From: Bacillota bacterium | Lineage (GTDB): Bacteria > Bacillota > DTU065 | Assembly (NCBI GenBank): GCA_018435125.1 | Contig: JAHDNZ010000009.1 | Coordinates: 1 to 64,000, forward strand | Direction of reading: 5' to 3' | DNA length: 64,000 bases | In this document: piece by piece, positions 15,199 to 24,686 of the stretch | Position numbering within the stretch: position 1 is the first letter of the stretch | Layout: the number at the start of each line of letters is the position of its first letter | Made by a program: the position numbers and the translations under genes | Notes under the pieces: generated by a model | What the model was told of the DNA's origin: nothing | The model's input: the letters and a program-made list of their open reading frames with translations, nothing else | Database searches by the model: none

Positions 15199-16455
15199 AT
15201 GCCTTATCAAAAATACCAAAACTACCAGGATTCAAAACATATCTGGATAGGTGAGATCCCGACTTCCTGGACGGTTGTTAAATTAAAAACAATTGTGACT
15301 GAGTTTATCATGGGCGATACACCAAACACCGGTAATCACAATTACTGGTCATGCGAGGGTATACCTTGGGTTAGTATTGCAGATATTTCCATGACAAATG
15401 TCTACTTAACCCAAACAGCAAAGAAAGTTTCGGCAAAGGGACTTGCTGCTAAAAACCTTAAACTCTTAAAAGAAGATACCGTCCTTTTTTCCATCTATGC
15501 TTCTATTGGTAAAACTGCCATCTTGAAAATCCCTGCTGTTACCAATCAAGCTATAGTAGGTATTGTTGCCGACAAAAAGAGTGTAACGGTCAAGTACCTT
15601 TATTACGCTTTGCTCTTTAGTTCTTTTTATCTGCAGAAAATGTCAAAAAACACTATTCAACCAAACCTAAGCTTAGAAACTATTAAAGAGATGCCGATCT
15701 CTTTACCTTCATTACCTGAGCAAAAAATAATAGTGGCTTTTCTTGATGATAGACTTGAAAAAACAACTGTTTTAATTAGTAAAAAAGAAGCTCTTTTAAA
15801 CCTCTTAGACAAAAGACTGGCCTCTCTTCGCTTTCAAGCTGTTACTCAAGGGCTAGACTTAAAGGTTGAAATGAAAACAGCTAAACTATATGGGCCTAAA
15901 AAAATCCCTTGTCATTGGGATATTACTAAACTAAAATACCTGGTTCAATCAATAAATAATGGTACCTCTCCTCCGGAATATCTCCTCAAGGAAGGAATCC
16001 CCGTCTATGGGGCCAATGGTCTTATTGGATATTGCGATACAGCTAATACCGATAATACTGTTATTGTAATTGGACGGGTGGGTTCTGCCGGCAAAATTCA
16101 CCTAGTTAGAAAGCCTGCCTGGATCTCTGATAACGCCTTAATACTATCCGGTTTTGATCCCAGTCTAGATCTTACTTATTTTTATTACCAGCTTTTAACA
16201 CTAAACCTCGATGATTTGGCAACCAAAAATGCTCAGCCTTTAATCACAGCCTCACAGATCGCCAACCTTTCTATTTGCCTTCCTCCTCTTAGAGAACAAA
16301 AAGCTATTGCTCAATACCTAAACGAAGAAACTAAAAAAAACAACTCTCTCTATGAGCAAACCCAAAATAGTATTGTACTTCTAAAGGAATACCAGGAAAG
16401 CCTGATTAATTCAGCTGTAACTGGTAAAGTCAATTGCCAAACAGAAAAATGTTAA
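15199..16455 (+). CDS. hsdS: Type I restriction specificity subunit HsdS (orphan)
   Basis: A 418-residue protein with two target-recognition domains and the two conserved helical spacers. The first half runs from IGEIPTSWTVVKLK to LPEQKIIVAFLDDRL; the second from IPCHWDITKLKYLV to REQKAIAQYLNEE, closed by LINSAVTGKV. The repeated phrase (L)PEQK/REQK-I-(I/A) is diagnostic of HsdS. HsdS sets the DNA sequence recognised by the HsdM methylase and HsdR nuclease, yet neither partner lies within the flanking kilobases. The ribosome binding site (AAGGGG, ten bases from ATG) is moderate. Either the partners are elsewhere or this is a remnant that supplies alternative TRDs by recombination. The 280 bases upstream hold no other gene. 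Confidence 0.9.
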   Translation: MPYQKYQNYQDSKHIWIGEIPTSWTVVKLKTIVTEFIMGDTPNTGNHNYWSCEGIPWVSIADISMTNVYLTQTAKKVSAKGLAAKNLKLLKEDTVLFSIYASIGKTAILKIPAVTNQAIVGIVADKKSVTVKYLYYALLFSSFYLQKMSKNTIQPNLSLETIKEMPISLPSLPEQKIIVAFLDDRLEKTTVLISKKEALLNLLDKRLASLRFQAVTQGLDLKVEMKTAKLYGPKKIPCHWDITKLKYLVQSINNGTSPPEYLLKEGIPVYGANGLIGYCDTANTDNTVIVIGRVGSAGKIHLVRKPAWISDNALILSGFDPSLDLTYFYYQLLTLNLDDLATKNAQPLITASQIANLSICLPPLREQKAIAQYLNEETKKNNSLYEQTQNSIVLLKEYQESLINSAVTGKVNCQTEKC

Positions 16456-16519
16456 AAAAGGGAGCCCTCCTTAGACGCATTCTCACAGAGACCTTTTATG
16501 AACTGCGAGTATTGGGTGA

Positions 16520-16546
16520 GGCAGACAGCAGATCAAGCTGTCTGCC
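16520..16546 (+). terminator. Hairpin, probable terminator after hsdS
   Basis: A perfect 10-bp G+C-rich stem (GGCAGACAGC, 16520-16529, with 16537-16546) and a T-rich but interrupted tail. It is 65 bases after the hsdS stop. The rest of 16547-16735 shows nothing recognisable. Confidence 0.6.
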
Positions 16547-16735
16547 TTTGCCGTTTGTTGTTATTTCCTAGGATTCATCTACGAAAACGTCGACGACTCC
16601 GTCTCCATCATGGCACATAATATGAAATAGGTTCTGTAAACACTTACTTGTTAGCACCCAACAAAACCCTGCCAAAAAAGTCGGGTTGTCATTTGCTAGA
16701 CCTGATACACTGATTACGGAAAGGAGGCCAGGGGC

Positions 16736-17581
16736 ATGGATATTCTTACCCAGCTAAACCACGCAATGACATACATCGAGGCGCATATCAGCGATGACTT
16801 AGCGTTAGAAGATGTGTCAACCGTCACGGCTTATTCGTCCTACCATTTTGGGCGGCTGTTTTATTACATCGCCAATATGTCGCTATCGGATTACATCCGC
16901 AAACGCAAGTTATCGCTTGCGGCAATGGAACTGCAAAGCAGCGATGCGAAAGTTATTGAGATAGCGCTAAAATACGGTTATGACAGTGCAGACAGTTTTG
17001 CCCGCGCCTTTGTCAAGCAGCATGGTGTAACTCCTTCAACCGCACGGCAGCCGGGTGTAAATTTGACTATTTTCCCACCGCTTACCTTCCAAATCAAAAT
17101 CAAAGGAGTGCAAGCTATGAATCTCAGAATTGAACAAAAACCATCTTTCACAGTTGTAGGAATCAAGAAAACTTTCCGAAGCGATGCACCGGTAAACCTA
17201 GTCCCGACCTTTTGGAGTGATACCCCACGGGAAATCTATGACAAACTTTTATCGTTTATAAATACTGAGCCGTCGGGTTTTTTAGGTCTGTGTGCGGATT
17301 TTAACGGTAAACACGAGTTTGATTATTACATTGCCGTTGCGACAACCAAGCCGGTTCCAACAGGACTTGAGAAATTGAATGTTCCGTCTGCAACGTGGGC
17401 TGTCCTTGAACAGAACGGAGAACTGATGGATCTTGCTAACCGGTTCTGGACAGAATGGTTGCCATCATCCGGATATAAAAGGGCAGCTGAAAACATTCCG
17501 GATATCGAAGTTTATCCGGAAACAGATATGCCAAAGGAAAACTTCAAGTATCAACTCTGGTTCCCTATTGTGAAAGAATAA
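16736..17581 (+). CDS. AraC family regulator with GyrI-like effector domain
   Basis: Residues 1-105 form the double HTH of AraC proteins, with LEDVSTVTAYSSYHFGRLF as the first HTH and VIEIALKYGYDSADSFARAF as the second, followed by the family phrase GVTPS. Residues 125-281 are a GyrI-like effector-binding domain that ends YQLWFPIVKE. Such Rob/BmrR-type domains bind amphipathic small molecules, so it may control drug efflux or stress genes. AAAGGAGG precedes the ATG. Composition is more G+C-rich than neighbours on either side, and a second AraC gene with a similar domain follows, so the pair looks acquired. Confidence 0.9.
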   Translation: MDILTQLNHAMTYIEAHISDDLALEDVSTVTAYSSYHFGRLFYYIANMSLSDYIRKRKLSLAAMELQSSDAKVIEIALKYGYDSADSFARAFVKQHGVTPSTARQPGVNLTIFPPLTFQIKIKGVQAMNLRIEQKPSFTVVGIKKTFRSDAPVNLVPTFWSDTPREIYDKLLSFINTEPSGFLGLCADFNGKHEFDYYIAVATTKPVPTGLEKLNVPSATWAVLEQNGELMDLANRFWTEWLPSSGYKRAAENIPDIEVYPETDMPKENFKYQLWFPIVKE

Positions 17582-17582
17582 C

Positions 17583-17744
17583 ATTATAAGCGCTTTATGG
17601 GAACATACTTACAGCGAGTGGCTACTGTTATCGGGATACGCCAAGGCGCCAAAACCAGATATAGAGATTTACTACACACACAGCACAGCATTTAGAATCA
17701 AGAAAATCATACCGATTCTTCTTATAATGATTTCGAGGAGGTGA
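17583..17744 (+). pseudogene. GyrI-like domain fragment between two AraC genes
   Basis: In the frame with codons at 17583, 17586 and onward, the gap encodes ALWEHTYSEWLLLSGYAK and then PDIEIYY. This matches the C-terminal part of the GyrI-like domain in the upstream AraC gene (RFWTEWLPSSGYKR ... IPDIEVYPE). The frame lacks a start and runs into the ribosome binding site of the next gene. It is best read as the tail of a further AraC/GyrI paralogue lost by recombination. Confidence 0.65.
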
Positions 17745-17750
17745 GAAACG

Positions 17751-18608
17751 ATGAGAGATGCAAACCACTATGGTCTCGCTGTAAAACAAATGCGGGAGTT
17801 CATTCACGAGCACCTGCAAGAGGCTATCACTGCAAGCGACATCGCCAAGGCAGCGGGATATTCTCAATACCATGCAGCACGGTTGTTCAAAGAGGATACA
17901 GGACTATCCCCTTTCGAATATATTCGCCGTGAGCGGCTGATTCAGTCTGCACATGCTTTACGAAGCGGAAAGCCAAAAGTGCTTGATATTGCGCTGGATT
18001 TTGTTTTTAGCAGTCACGAAGGCTTCACTCGGGCGTTTTCAAACGCATTCGGTATCACTCCAAAAAAGTATGCTAGTCATCCTACCCCTAGTGACTGGAT
18101 GATCCTTTATCGTTATCTCGATCGCCAAAAATTAAAATCGGAGGTATCGGATATGAGTCAACAAACAGCAGTTATTTTTACACAAATCGTGGAACGCCCT
18201 GCGCGTAAGCTCATCTTGCGGCGAAGTAAACAAGCCAACGAGTATTTCGCTTATTGTGAAGAGGTTGGTTGCGGGACGCCCGATGCGCCGGCTCCGTGGG
18301 ATATTCTTTGTAGCATCAAGGAGGCTCTTTATGAGCCGGTTGGCGTGTGGCTGCCGGAGAATATGCGCCCTGCGGGAACAGGAGTTTATGCACATGGCGT
18401 TGAAGTTCCGTTTGATTATGCAGGTGAAATTCCGAACGGATTTGATGTTATAGACCTTGAGCCATGCAAGCTGTTGGTCTTTCAAGGCGAGCCATATGAC
18501 GATGAGTATTATCAAGAAGCGGTCGGCAATTGTATGGGACGTATTGGCAATTTTAATCCTGAAGTCTACGGTTATCAATACGCCGATGGGTTGGCGCGGG
18601 TACATTGA
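17751..18608 (+). CDS. AraC family regulator with effector-binding domain
   Basis: A 285-residue protein: AraC HTH at residues 1-110 (ITASDIAKAAGYSQYHAARL and VLDIALDFVFSSHEGFTRAF, then FGITPKKY) and a C-terminal GyrI-like domain from about residue 140 (IVERPARKLILRRS). Start at ATG 17751 with GAGGAGGTGA upstream. It is a diverged relative of the AraC protein at 16736. Both end at the strong hairpin at 18681. No obvious target gene adjoins, so the regulon cannot be inferred. Confidence 0.88.
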   Translation: MRDANHYGLAVKQMREFIHEHLQEAITASDIAKAAGYSQYHAARLFKEDTGLSPFEYIRRERLIQSAHALRSGKPKVLDIALDFVFSSHEGFTRAFSNAFGITPKKYASHPTPSDWMILYRYLDRQKLKSEVSDMSQQTAVIFTQIVERPARKLILRRSKQANEYFAYCEEVGCGTPDAPAPWDILCSIKEALYEPVGVWLPENMRPAGTGVYAHGVEVPFDYAGEIPNGFDVIDLEPCKLLVFQGEPYDDEYYQEAVGNCMGRIGNFNPEVYGYQYADGLARVH

Positions 18609-18680
18609 AATGCGTCCGATCAAAAGCATGAAGTAAGCTTCAGTCTCAGCTGGCTACTGGATTAGTGAGCTATCACCTAA

Positions 18681-18717
18681 AAGAGAGAGGCAATGCTTTC
18701 AGCATTGCCTCTCTCTT
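18681..18717. terminator. Bidirectional terminator hairpin
   Basis: A perfect 17-bp stem (18681-18697 with 18701-18717) between convergent genes (AraC on plus, phosphoesterase on minus). T-runs are short on both sides. Confidence 0.75.
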
Positions 18718-18810
18718 AAACTTTTCCTTATCAGTTTGAGGTATGGCTCAAATAGTTTCCCTTATTGAACCGCGCCTTTATGGCTCCCCTTACTTAATTT
18801 TTAATTTTAT

Positions 18811-20232
18811 TTATTCCACGCCATAAAAGGGGTCGGAACAGATTGGTTCGCTCTTTAAACCAAAAGTGTCCACCGCTATTACCCGGAGTACATATTCCCT
18901 ATCAGTTTCAAGTAAGCCAAAGAGAACTTTAAAATCGTTGATTTTAGCTGTCTTGGATAGTTTTGTTTTCATTTGCTCAGGATTGGCACTGCGATAAAAA
19001 TCAGAATAGGTAATTGTATGATTATAACCAGCTGGATAGCCGGTATCATGTTCGATCAGATGAATTTCGTAGTAGTAAACTAAATCATCATCTTTAGCAG
19101 CATCAAAGTCAAAATAAATCATTCTTTTTGTCATTCTTTTAATCGTTATGGCTGCATTCTTTTCAAAATAAGGAGCTTTGTTATTAGCTGACATTGCCTC
19201 TAGTGTGTAAGCTTGCAAATGCGATTTATCCTCTTTAGGGGAAGGTACAATCCAGGGCTTTTTGATCTCTGCTTTATTAATAAAGTCCATTCTAGTAATA
19301 CGCACATTGTTGTTTTTATCTACTTCCAAATAGAGACCTTGTGAGAAATTATGACAATCTCCAGGTTCCATGCCTCCACCGGTATCTATAGGTTTAATAC
19401 CATTAATTGCCCCTTCCAAAGAACAATAGAGAGTGCCTCCACAACCTAGTGCTGTATAGCTCTTCTGATTAATATTTCTCTCGTCGTTAAGTGGAAAATG
19501 TAAATGCCCACCAAATGTAAATACCTGAGGGTAACCTTTTAAAACCTGGTTGATATTTGTTGAATACCAATATGAACCTTCTTTACTGCCGTAAACTGTA
19601 TCATATATTACTGGGTGAGTAGCTACAAAAATTGGTTTAGCTGGATCATCTGCTACTGCCTCATCTAAAGCTTTTTTCAGCCACTCTAAATCTTCATTAG
19701 CATGATGACAGCCACCGTTATAATATTTACAATTTACTGCTATAAAATGGTAGCCATTGACAACCATGTGATGATTGCCATTTTTGATTTCTTCAGCCGT
19801 AGCACCTTTATAAGCATAGTCGCCAAGGCCTTTTTTAAAAACTTCTCCATTATAAGGTTTGCTATCAAATGCTATATCATGATTGCCCAAGGCAAAGATA
19901 AATTCTGTGCCCTTTTTAGCTAGCTCAACTTTGTCTAAAGTACGCTTCAAGGTTTGTACCTCCGAAAGTGAACCACCATCGGTTAAATCTCCTGCTACAA
20001 AGATTGCATCTAATTTGTTCTCGCCCGCTTTTTGATAGAGCTGTCTTAAGCATTCTTCAAATTTAGCTGCTCCCTGGGTGTAGTGTAGATCCGAAACCGC
20101 GCCAAACCTTAAAACAATATTGTTTTCATCAAATTCTGTTTTGCCGGCCAATACGCCCATACTAAAAAGCACAATACTCATGGAGACTAACATCAGCCAT
20201 AACAAAATCCGTCTTTTACCAAGATCACACAT
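18811..20232 (-). CDS. Secreted calcineurin-like metallophosphoesterase
   Basis: A 473-residue protein with an N-terminal signal peptide (basic LGKRRILLWLMLVSMSIV, then GVLAGKT). The phosphoesterase motifs are in order: AVSDLHYTQG, VAGDLTDGG, ALGNHDIAF, ATHPVIYD and FGGHLHFP, all metal ligands of a binuclear site. The last 110 residues resemble a fibronectin type III-like module (YEIHLIEHDTG ... YVLRVIAVDTFGLKSEP). The start at ATG 20232 has AGAGGCG eight bases upstream. A paralogue without signal peptide lies at 25473. Substrates could be extracellular phosphodiesters, phosphoproteins or wall polymers; nothing in the sequence decides. Neighbouring secreted binding proteins suggest a shared scavenging role. 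Confidence 0.88.
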   Translation of the reverse strand: MCDLGKRRILLWLMLVSMSIVLFSMGVLAGKTEFDENNIVLRFGAVSDLHYTQGAAKFEECLRQLYQKAGENKLDAIFVAGDLTDGGSLSEVQTLKRTLDKVELAKKGTEFIFALGNHDIAFDSKPYNGEVFKKGLGDYAYKGATAEEIKNGNHHMVVNGYHFIAVNCKYYNGGCHHANEDLEWLKKALDEAVADDPAKPIFVATHPVIYDTVYGSKEGSYWYSTNINQVLKGYPQVFTFGGHLHFPLNDERNINQKSYTALGCGGTLYCSLEGAINGIKPIDTGGGMEPGDCHNFSQGLYLEVDKNNNVRITRMDFINKAEIKKPWIVPSPKEDKSHLQAYTLEAMSANNKAPYFEKNAAITIKRMTKRMIYFDFDAAKDDDLVYYYEIHLIEHDTGYPAGYNHTITYSDFYRSANPEQMKTKLSKTAKINDFKVLFGLLETDREYVLRVIAVDTFGLKSEPICSDPFYGVE

Positions 20233-20302
20233 GTCAATCGCCTCTTTTACATTATTTATAAACCTACTACAACAACCTATAGAAAACGATTTCATTTCAT
20301 AG

Positions 20303-20829
20303 TGGACTCACACTTAAATAAAAGATGTCGATCCCCTTCCACTAACATTATTACCTCTTTTAATAGTAACTTTACATTATAGTTCCTTTTATCAGATGCT
20401 AACTCCTCTTGGAATTTAAAAAATTCGCTATGAAGATCGGACCTTCCCTACTATAATTCAAGCTACTCTCGTTGAAAAGTGAAAGGTGTAGCTTTAATTC
20501 CATCCCTATCCCGTGTTTTTTGACATTTAATTAATTTCGCGTTATATTTAAATTATACTGTTATTATCTTCACAAGTTGTCCTCTTTAGAATAATCCATG
20601 CATATATTGTATGGGGTTAGAAAAACTGTCTTACTGCTGTTTTTGTGTTATAGAACTAACATCAGCTTTTCTGACAATATGTGATATAACAAGAAACAAA
20701 TAAACGCCTTGTAGCAAAGGGCCTTGACATCTCGCATAAGCGCTCTATCACTTTTTTATAAAACTACTTAAGAATAAACTCAAGCTAAATGATTTTTAGT
20801 TTGAACAGAATTAGTCTAAATAAGGGGGT
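20303..20829 (+). other. Intergenic region between divergent secreted-protein genes
   Basis: About 530 bases without a coding signal. A possible promoter for the plus-strand genes is TTGACA at 20724 with TATCAC 16 bases further on; the -10 match is poor. No riboswitch or repeat was recognised. Confidence 0.3.
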
Positions 20830-22539
20830 ATGGTTTTGCTTAGGATTATTGTGTTTTCTTTAGTTTTATTTTGTCTCTCGTCTTTAGGACCTATACCAAC
20901 TGCGGTAGCCATCGCCAGTTCGTTAGTCGAAAACATTGCAATTAACTGTCCTTATCTTACAACTCCCATGGCCAAAGATAGGGAATTACTTACAGATCAA
21001 AACACCTATTATCCGGATACAGACGGTAAAGAACTGACCGATGGTATTTTAGCCCCGGAATATTCGAATTTTACCCATGAAGCATGGCAAGGTTTTGCTA
21101 AACAAGATCGTCATATTGTAACCATTGATCTAGAAAAAATCTCTTTGGTTTACGAAATCGCCGGCAGGTTTTTTAATACCCCGGATGCAGGTATTTATTT
21201 CCCAGAAAAAATTAGAGTTTCGACCTCTTGTGACGGTAAAAAATGGTCGTCGCCTATAACAACTTTTAACGATCTTAATCTCAACTCAAGTATAGGAGTT
21301 TGCCGCGAACTAAGTGCAAAATTTGAACAACCTACGAAAGCTCGGTTTGTACAGATGGAAGTATTTGTCAATAATTGGTGTTTTGTCGATGAAATAATAG
21401 TTAAAGGTAAAAAAGTTGCAATTGATTCTGTAGAAGAAACAATCCCGCTTGCCTCAATTGTCTCGGAAATGAGAGGACTATTAGGTCTTAAAGAAGCTAC
21501 AGGTTGGCCAAAACCTTTAACAGAAGAATCGGGTTATGCACATCACATTCCGCTTATGTATTTTGGGGGTTTGGTTCCCAATTCGCGTCAGCTAAAGACT
21601 TTTGACTTTCTCCCTTATGTTGGCTATATCGACACTAATAGCAATATTAAAGATACCTTTTTTGATACCTTTCTTCTTCTTCCTGCTAGTATAAGATACT
21701 ATGGTGTTGACGGACGTGATTATGATAATGCTCTTAAACCTTCGAACAAAGAAGATTGGGAGTTGTTTATTAACGAACTTTTTACTCCAAATTACCAACT
21801 TGATGCTCTTAACAAAGCGGTTCAAATTGTCAACGAGACACTAGATAAAGACCAAGTCGCTAATGTAATAATTGCTATTCCATATCCTTCAACGCGTCAG
21901 AGCAATTTTGGTAAATTAGATGCTAACTCCCGATCCCTTAGCTTTGCTGGCGTGAAAACGGGTGATGAAAAAAGATTTTTAGCCATTTCTTGGTTTGTCG
22001 AAGAAACACTTGCCCGCTTTGAAGCTGCTGAGTTTTCCAATCTTCGATTAGTAGGCTTTTATTGGAACCAAGAAGATATCGAGCCACGTAATTCTCCCCA
22101 AATGTTAGACCCGGTTATTTCTAATACATCTAATCTCCTTCATGACAAAGGACTTCGTTTTTACTGGATTCCCTATTACCAGGCTTGTGGTTTCCGCAAC
22201 TGGCAACAGCTTGGTTTTGATGTAGCTATGTTACAGCCAAATTTCTCTTTTTCAAGTCTCAAACTTAATGAAGCAGAAGACCGTTTAAAACAAGCTGCAG
22301 AATTGGCAAACCGTTATGGACTTGGGTTAGAAATGGAGTTACACATGGACCTTTACAACCCGGAATTGAGGCAAAAATACTTAACCTATCTAGAGTTTGG
22401 CAGAAAATTAGGTTATCAGAATAATTCGGTAATCTCTTATTACCAATCAGTTGATGATTTTGCAAAAGCAGCTTTTCACCCTAACCCAGAAATACGTTTG
22501 CTTTATGATGAAACTTATAAGTTTGTAAAAGGATTTTAA
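20830..22539 (+). CDS. Secreted DUF4855 protein with discoidin-like N-terminal domain
   Basis: The 569-residue protein has a signal peptide (LRIIVFSLVLFCLSSLG), a discoidin/F5-8C-like domain at about residues 40-195 (LTDGILAPEYSNF, HIVTIDLEKISLVYEIAGR, ARFVQMEV) and then a DUF4855 domain to the end (LRLVGFYWNQEDI, YWIPYYQACGF, GLGLEMELHMD). The barrel-like motif with paired acidic residues resembles glycoside hydrolase folds, so it may bind or cut an extracellular polysaccharide; no activity is established. AAGGGGG lies one base before the ATG at 20830 but seven bases before an in-frame TTG at 20836, so TTG 20836 may be the real start. A binding protein and a LamG-like protein follow in the same direction. 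Confidence 0.75.
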   Translation: MVLLRIIVFSLVLFCLSSLGPIPTAVAIASSLVENIAINCPYLTTPMAKDRELLTDQNTYYPDTDGKELTDGILAPEYSNFTHEAWQGFAKQDRHIVTIDLEKISLVYEIAGRFFNTPDAGIYFPEKIRVSTSCDGKKWSSPITTFNDLNLNSSIGVCRELSAKFEQPTKARFVQMEVFVNNWCFVDEIIVKGKKVAIDSVEETIPLASIVSEMRGLLGLKEATGWPKPLTEESGYAHHIPLMYFGGLVPNSRQLKTFDFLPYVGYIDTNSNIKDTFFDTFLLLPASIRYYGVDGRDYDNALKPSNKEDWELFINELFTPNYQLDALNKAVQIVNETLDKDQVANVIIAIPYPSTRQSNFGKLDANSRSLSFAGVKTGDEKRFLAISWFVEETLARFEAAEFSNLRLVGFYWNQEDIEPRNSPQMLDPVISNTSNLLHDKGLRFYWIPYYQACGFRNWQQLGFDVAMLQPNFSFSSLKLNEAEDRLKQAAELANRYGLGLEMELHMDLYNPELRQKYLTYLEFGRKLGYQNNSVISYYQSVDDFAKAAFHPNPEIRLLYDETYKFVKGF

Positions 22540-22587
22540 AAGTTCGACCTATTCTCCATTTGTAAAAAATAACTTGGAGGTGTTGGT

Positions 22588-23868
22588 ATGAAACGTTGGG
22601 TTATAGCCCTATTAATTCTTTTCCCTCTTGTTTGTTATGCAACAACCATAGAATGTTGGTTGGTTGGACCTACTAATGAAATGCTAGCAATTCTTTCGGA
22701 TTTAACAGTAGGAACCTTCACTAAGCAAACTGGAATTGAAGTAAAATACCAAATATTAACATGGGGTGATTACTACAACAGATCTCTTCTAGCCTTAGCT
22801 AGCCGTGAATCTCCGGATATCTTTACTCTAGGAAGCGAAATAATGGATTTTGGCGTAAGAGGGGGAGTAGTTGATTTAACTCGTTTTCAGCCGCAGGAAG
22901 TAAAAGAGTTGGAAAAACAACTGTTTAGCTCTCTTATGGGGCCTGTATCTTTTCAAGGAACCCGCTTTGGTATACCCTATGAAATGGGTGGTATCGTCAC
23001 AGCATATCGAGTGGATCTCTTAAAAGATATGGGTATGGATATCCCCGTAAAGTGGGATGACATCCGTAAATGGCAACCTAAAGCTTTAGCACAAAAGAAA
23101 ACCTTTGGATTCCATTATGGCTCCATTGAATATGCATCGGAATGGGGAGCATATACTCTCATTACCCAAAACGGCGGACAATTTTTCTCTAAAGATGGAT
23201 TTAGTAGTACCTTAGATATGCCAGAGTCAATTAAAGGTTTTGAAGAGTATATAGAGCTTTTTACTAAATATAAGTTTCCTCATGTTGGAATCGGTATAGT
23301 ACCGTTTGTTTCAGGTGAGTGGCTTATGATAACCGATGGAACTTGGCTCTACCCAAACCTTACTAAAGGGGCTCCTCAATTAGCAGGAAAATGGAAAATC
23401 GATCTTATTCCTGGTACAGTGAATAAAGATGGGGTAGTAAATCATGGTACTTTTGCAGGTGGAACTTACCTTTCTATCGCCAGCCAGTCAAAACACAAAA
23501 ACGAAGCCTGGGAATTTATCAAATGGCTCACTTCAGTAAATGTGCAAAAAGATTTCTGTAATGCTGTATTTAGTCAAATTTCAGGTAGCATGTGGCTTCC
23601 AGCTAATAAAGCAGCTTTTAATCAAATAAATTTAGACGAGAGTTTTCGGCAATCGTTTTACAAGCAAGTTGAACAATCCTCTCCGGTACCTCCTGCCATT
23701 AATGTAAATGTTTTATATCGGTATGTGAAATTTGCTATCGACAAAAGCATCCTAAAAGGAATCAATCCGAAGGTTGCAATTGTCGAAGCTGCTAAAGAAA
23801 TGAACCAAGATATGAATAAACGCCGCAAAGAATATAACCGTTATCTCCAAGAACTTGGTGTTATCTAA
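22588..23868 (+). CDS. Family 1 extracellular solute-binding protein (orphan)
   Basis: A 426-residue protein with signal peptide RWVIALLILFPLVCYA and mature start TIECWLVGP. The single signal-region cysteine is not in a lipobox context. The fold phrases TKQTGIEVKY, PDIFTLGSE and KNEAWEFIKWLTS are shared with the paralogues at 11.9 and 28.4 kb, as is the tail KRRKEYNRYLQEL. GGAGGTG precedes the ATG. It sits 48 bases after the DUF4855 gene, so the two are likely co-transcribed. No transporter membrane component is encoded nearby. Confidence 0.87.
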   Translation: MKRWVIALLILFPLVCYATTIECWLVGPTNEMLAILSDLTVGTFTKQTGIEVKYQILTWGDYYNRSLLALASRESPDIFTLGSEIMDFGVRGGVVDLTRFQPQEVKELEKQLFSSLMGPVSFQGTRFGIPYEMGGIVTAYRVDLLKDMGMDIPVKWDDIRKWQPKALAQKKTFGFHYGSIEYASEWGAYTLITQNGGQFFSKDGFSSTLDMPESIKGFEEYIELFTKYKFPHVGIGIVPFVSGEWLMITDGTWLYPNLTKGAPQLAGKWKIDLIPGTVNKDGVVNHGTFAGGTYLSIASQSKHKNEAWEFIKWLTSVNVQKDFCNAVFSQISGSMWLPANKAAFNQINLDESFRQSFYKQVEQSSPVPPAINVNVLYRYVKFAIDKSILKGINPKVAIVEAAKEMNQDMNKRRKEYNRYLQELGVI

Positions 23869-23939
23869 ACTAAAGATAAAATGTTTGGATCTTAGTTTAA
23901 CCAGAGCCTAGCTAATTTGTTTTAGAAGGGATGATCAAC

Positions 23940-24521
23940 ATGAAGATTGCGTTTTCTGCTTTGTGTATTTTGATTATCTGTACCTTCGCTTTTGCTGCTC
24001 CAAAAATATTGTTTGAAGATGATTTTAGTGGAGGCCTTGAGGAGTGGAGAATGTCTTCTCCCGGATGGGAAATAGACGATGATGCTTTAACTTATCCTGT
24101 CATAGGCTTTAATGACATCTTTACTGGTGAAGAAGACTGGGATAACTATAGTATCGAAGTAGATGTTACTCTAATTGGTTATGGAAAATGGGGTTCAATA
24201 CGTCTTTTCTTCAGAATGAATGAACTTTTTACTGGTTATGGTGTGTCCTTCCATGAAGGAGGTTATGTAGCTCATTCGTTTTTAGGTAGATACGACAACG
24301 TTGAAGTACTGGCTGAAAGCCACGACTTTATTTTAAAACCCGATCAGAAAGTACACCTCCGTTTAGAAGCAAAAGGAAATAAATTTGCTCTTTATGCAGA
24401 TAACAAGCTACTCGCCAAATTTGAAGATCCTGGCGACACCTATTTTGAAGGTTGTATTGGCTTTAGAGCAGATAATTCGGCAATGATTATCGACAATATA
24501 AAAGTGACATCGCTAAATTAA
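23940..24521 (+). CDS. Secreted LamG/DUF1080-like beta-sandwich protein
   Basis: A 193-residue protein: signal peptide (IAFSALCILIICTFAFAAP), then a concanavalin A-like sandwich starting LFEDDFSGGLEEW and ending AMIIDNIKV. These DDFSG ... IDNIKV boundaries are typical of DUF1080 (3-keto-disaccharide hydrolase-like) and LamG modules that bind glycans. No catalytic residues can be assigned. Start at ATG 23940 with GAAGGG nine bases upstream; the ATG at 23931 abuts the site. It is the last gene of the 20.8-24.5 kb operon, which ends in a terminator. Confidence 0.7.
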   Translation: MKIAFSALCILIICTFAFAAPKILFEDDFSGGLEEWRMSSPGWEIDDDALTYPVIGFNDIFTGEEDWDNYSIEVDVTLIGYGKWGSIRLFFRMNELFTGYGVSFHEGGYVAHSFLGRYDNVEVLAESHDFILKPDQKVHLRLEAKGNKFALYADNKLLAKFEDPGDTYFEGCIGFRADNSAMIIDNIKVTSLN

Positions 24522-24530
24522 CCGAAAAAG

Positions 24531-24555
24531 AGGGGAAGCACTATATGCTTCCCCT
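24531..24555 (+). terminator. Terminator of the DUF4855 operon
   Basis: A perfect 10-bp stem (24531-24540 with 24546-24555, loop CTATA) with a short T-run, ten bases after the LamG-like gene. Confidence 0.8.
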
Positions 24556-24643
24556 TTAGCTATTACTTAGCCTAGTCTTGCCCTCAATTTACTTATTCTT
24601 TGCAGTAAATTAATTAGGTGTAAACAAACCCTTTCTTACTATT

Positions 24644-24683
24644 AAAAGAGACTGTGACTTTTAAAATGTCATCAGTCTCTTTT
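24644..24683 (-). terminator. Terminator of the minus-strand LamG-like gene
   Basis: A stem of 15 bp with one bulge (24644-24658 with 24668-24683) directly after the stop of the gene ending at 24687. On the minus strand the tail is TTTTAAT. Confidence 0.75.
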
Positions 24684-24686
24684 TAA

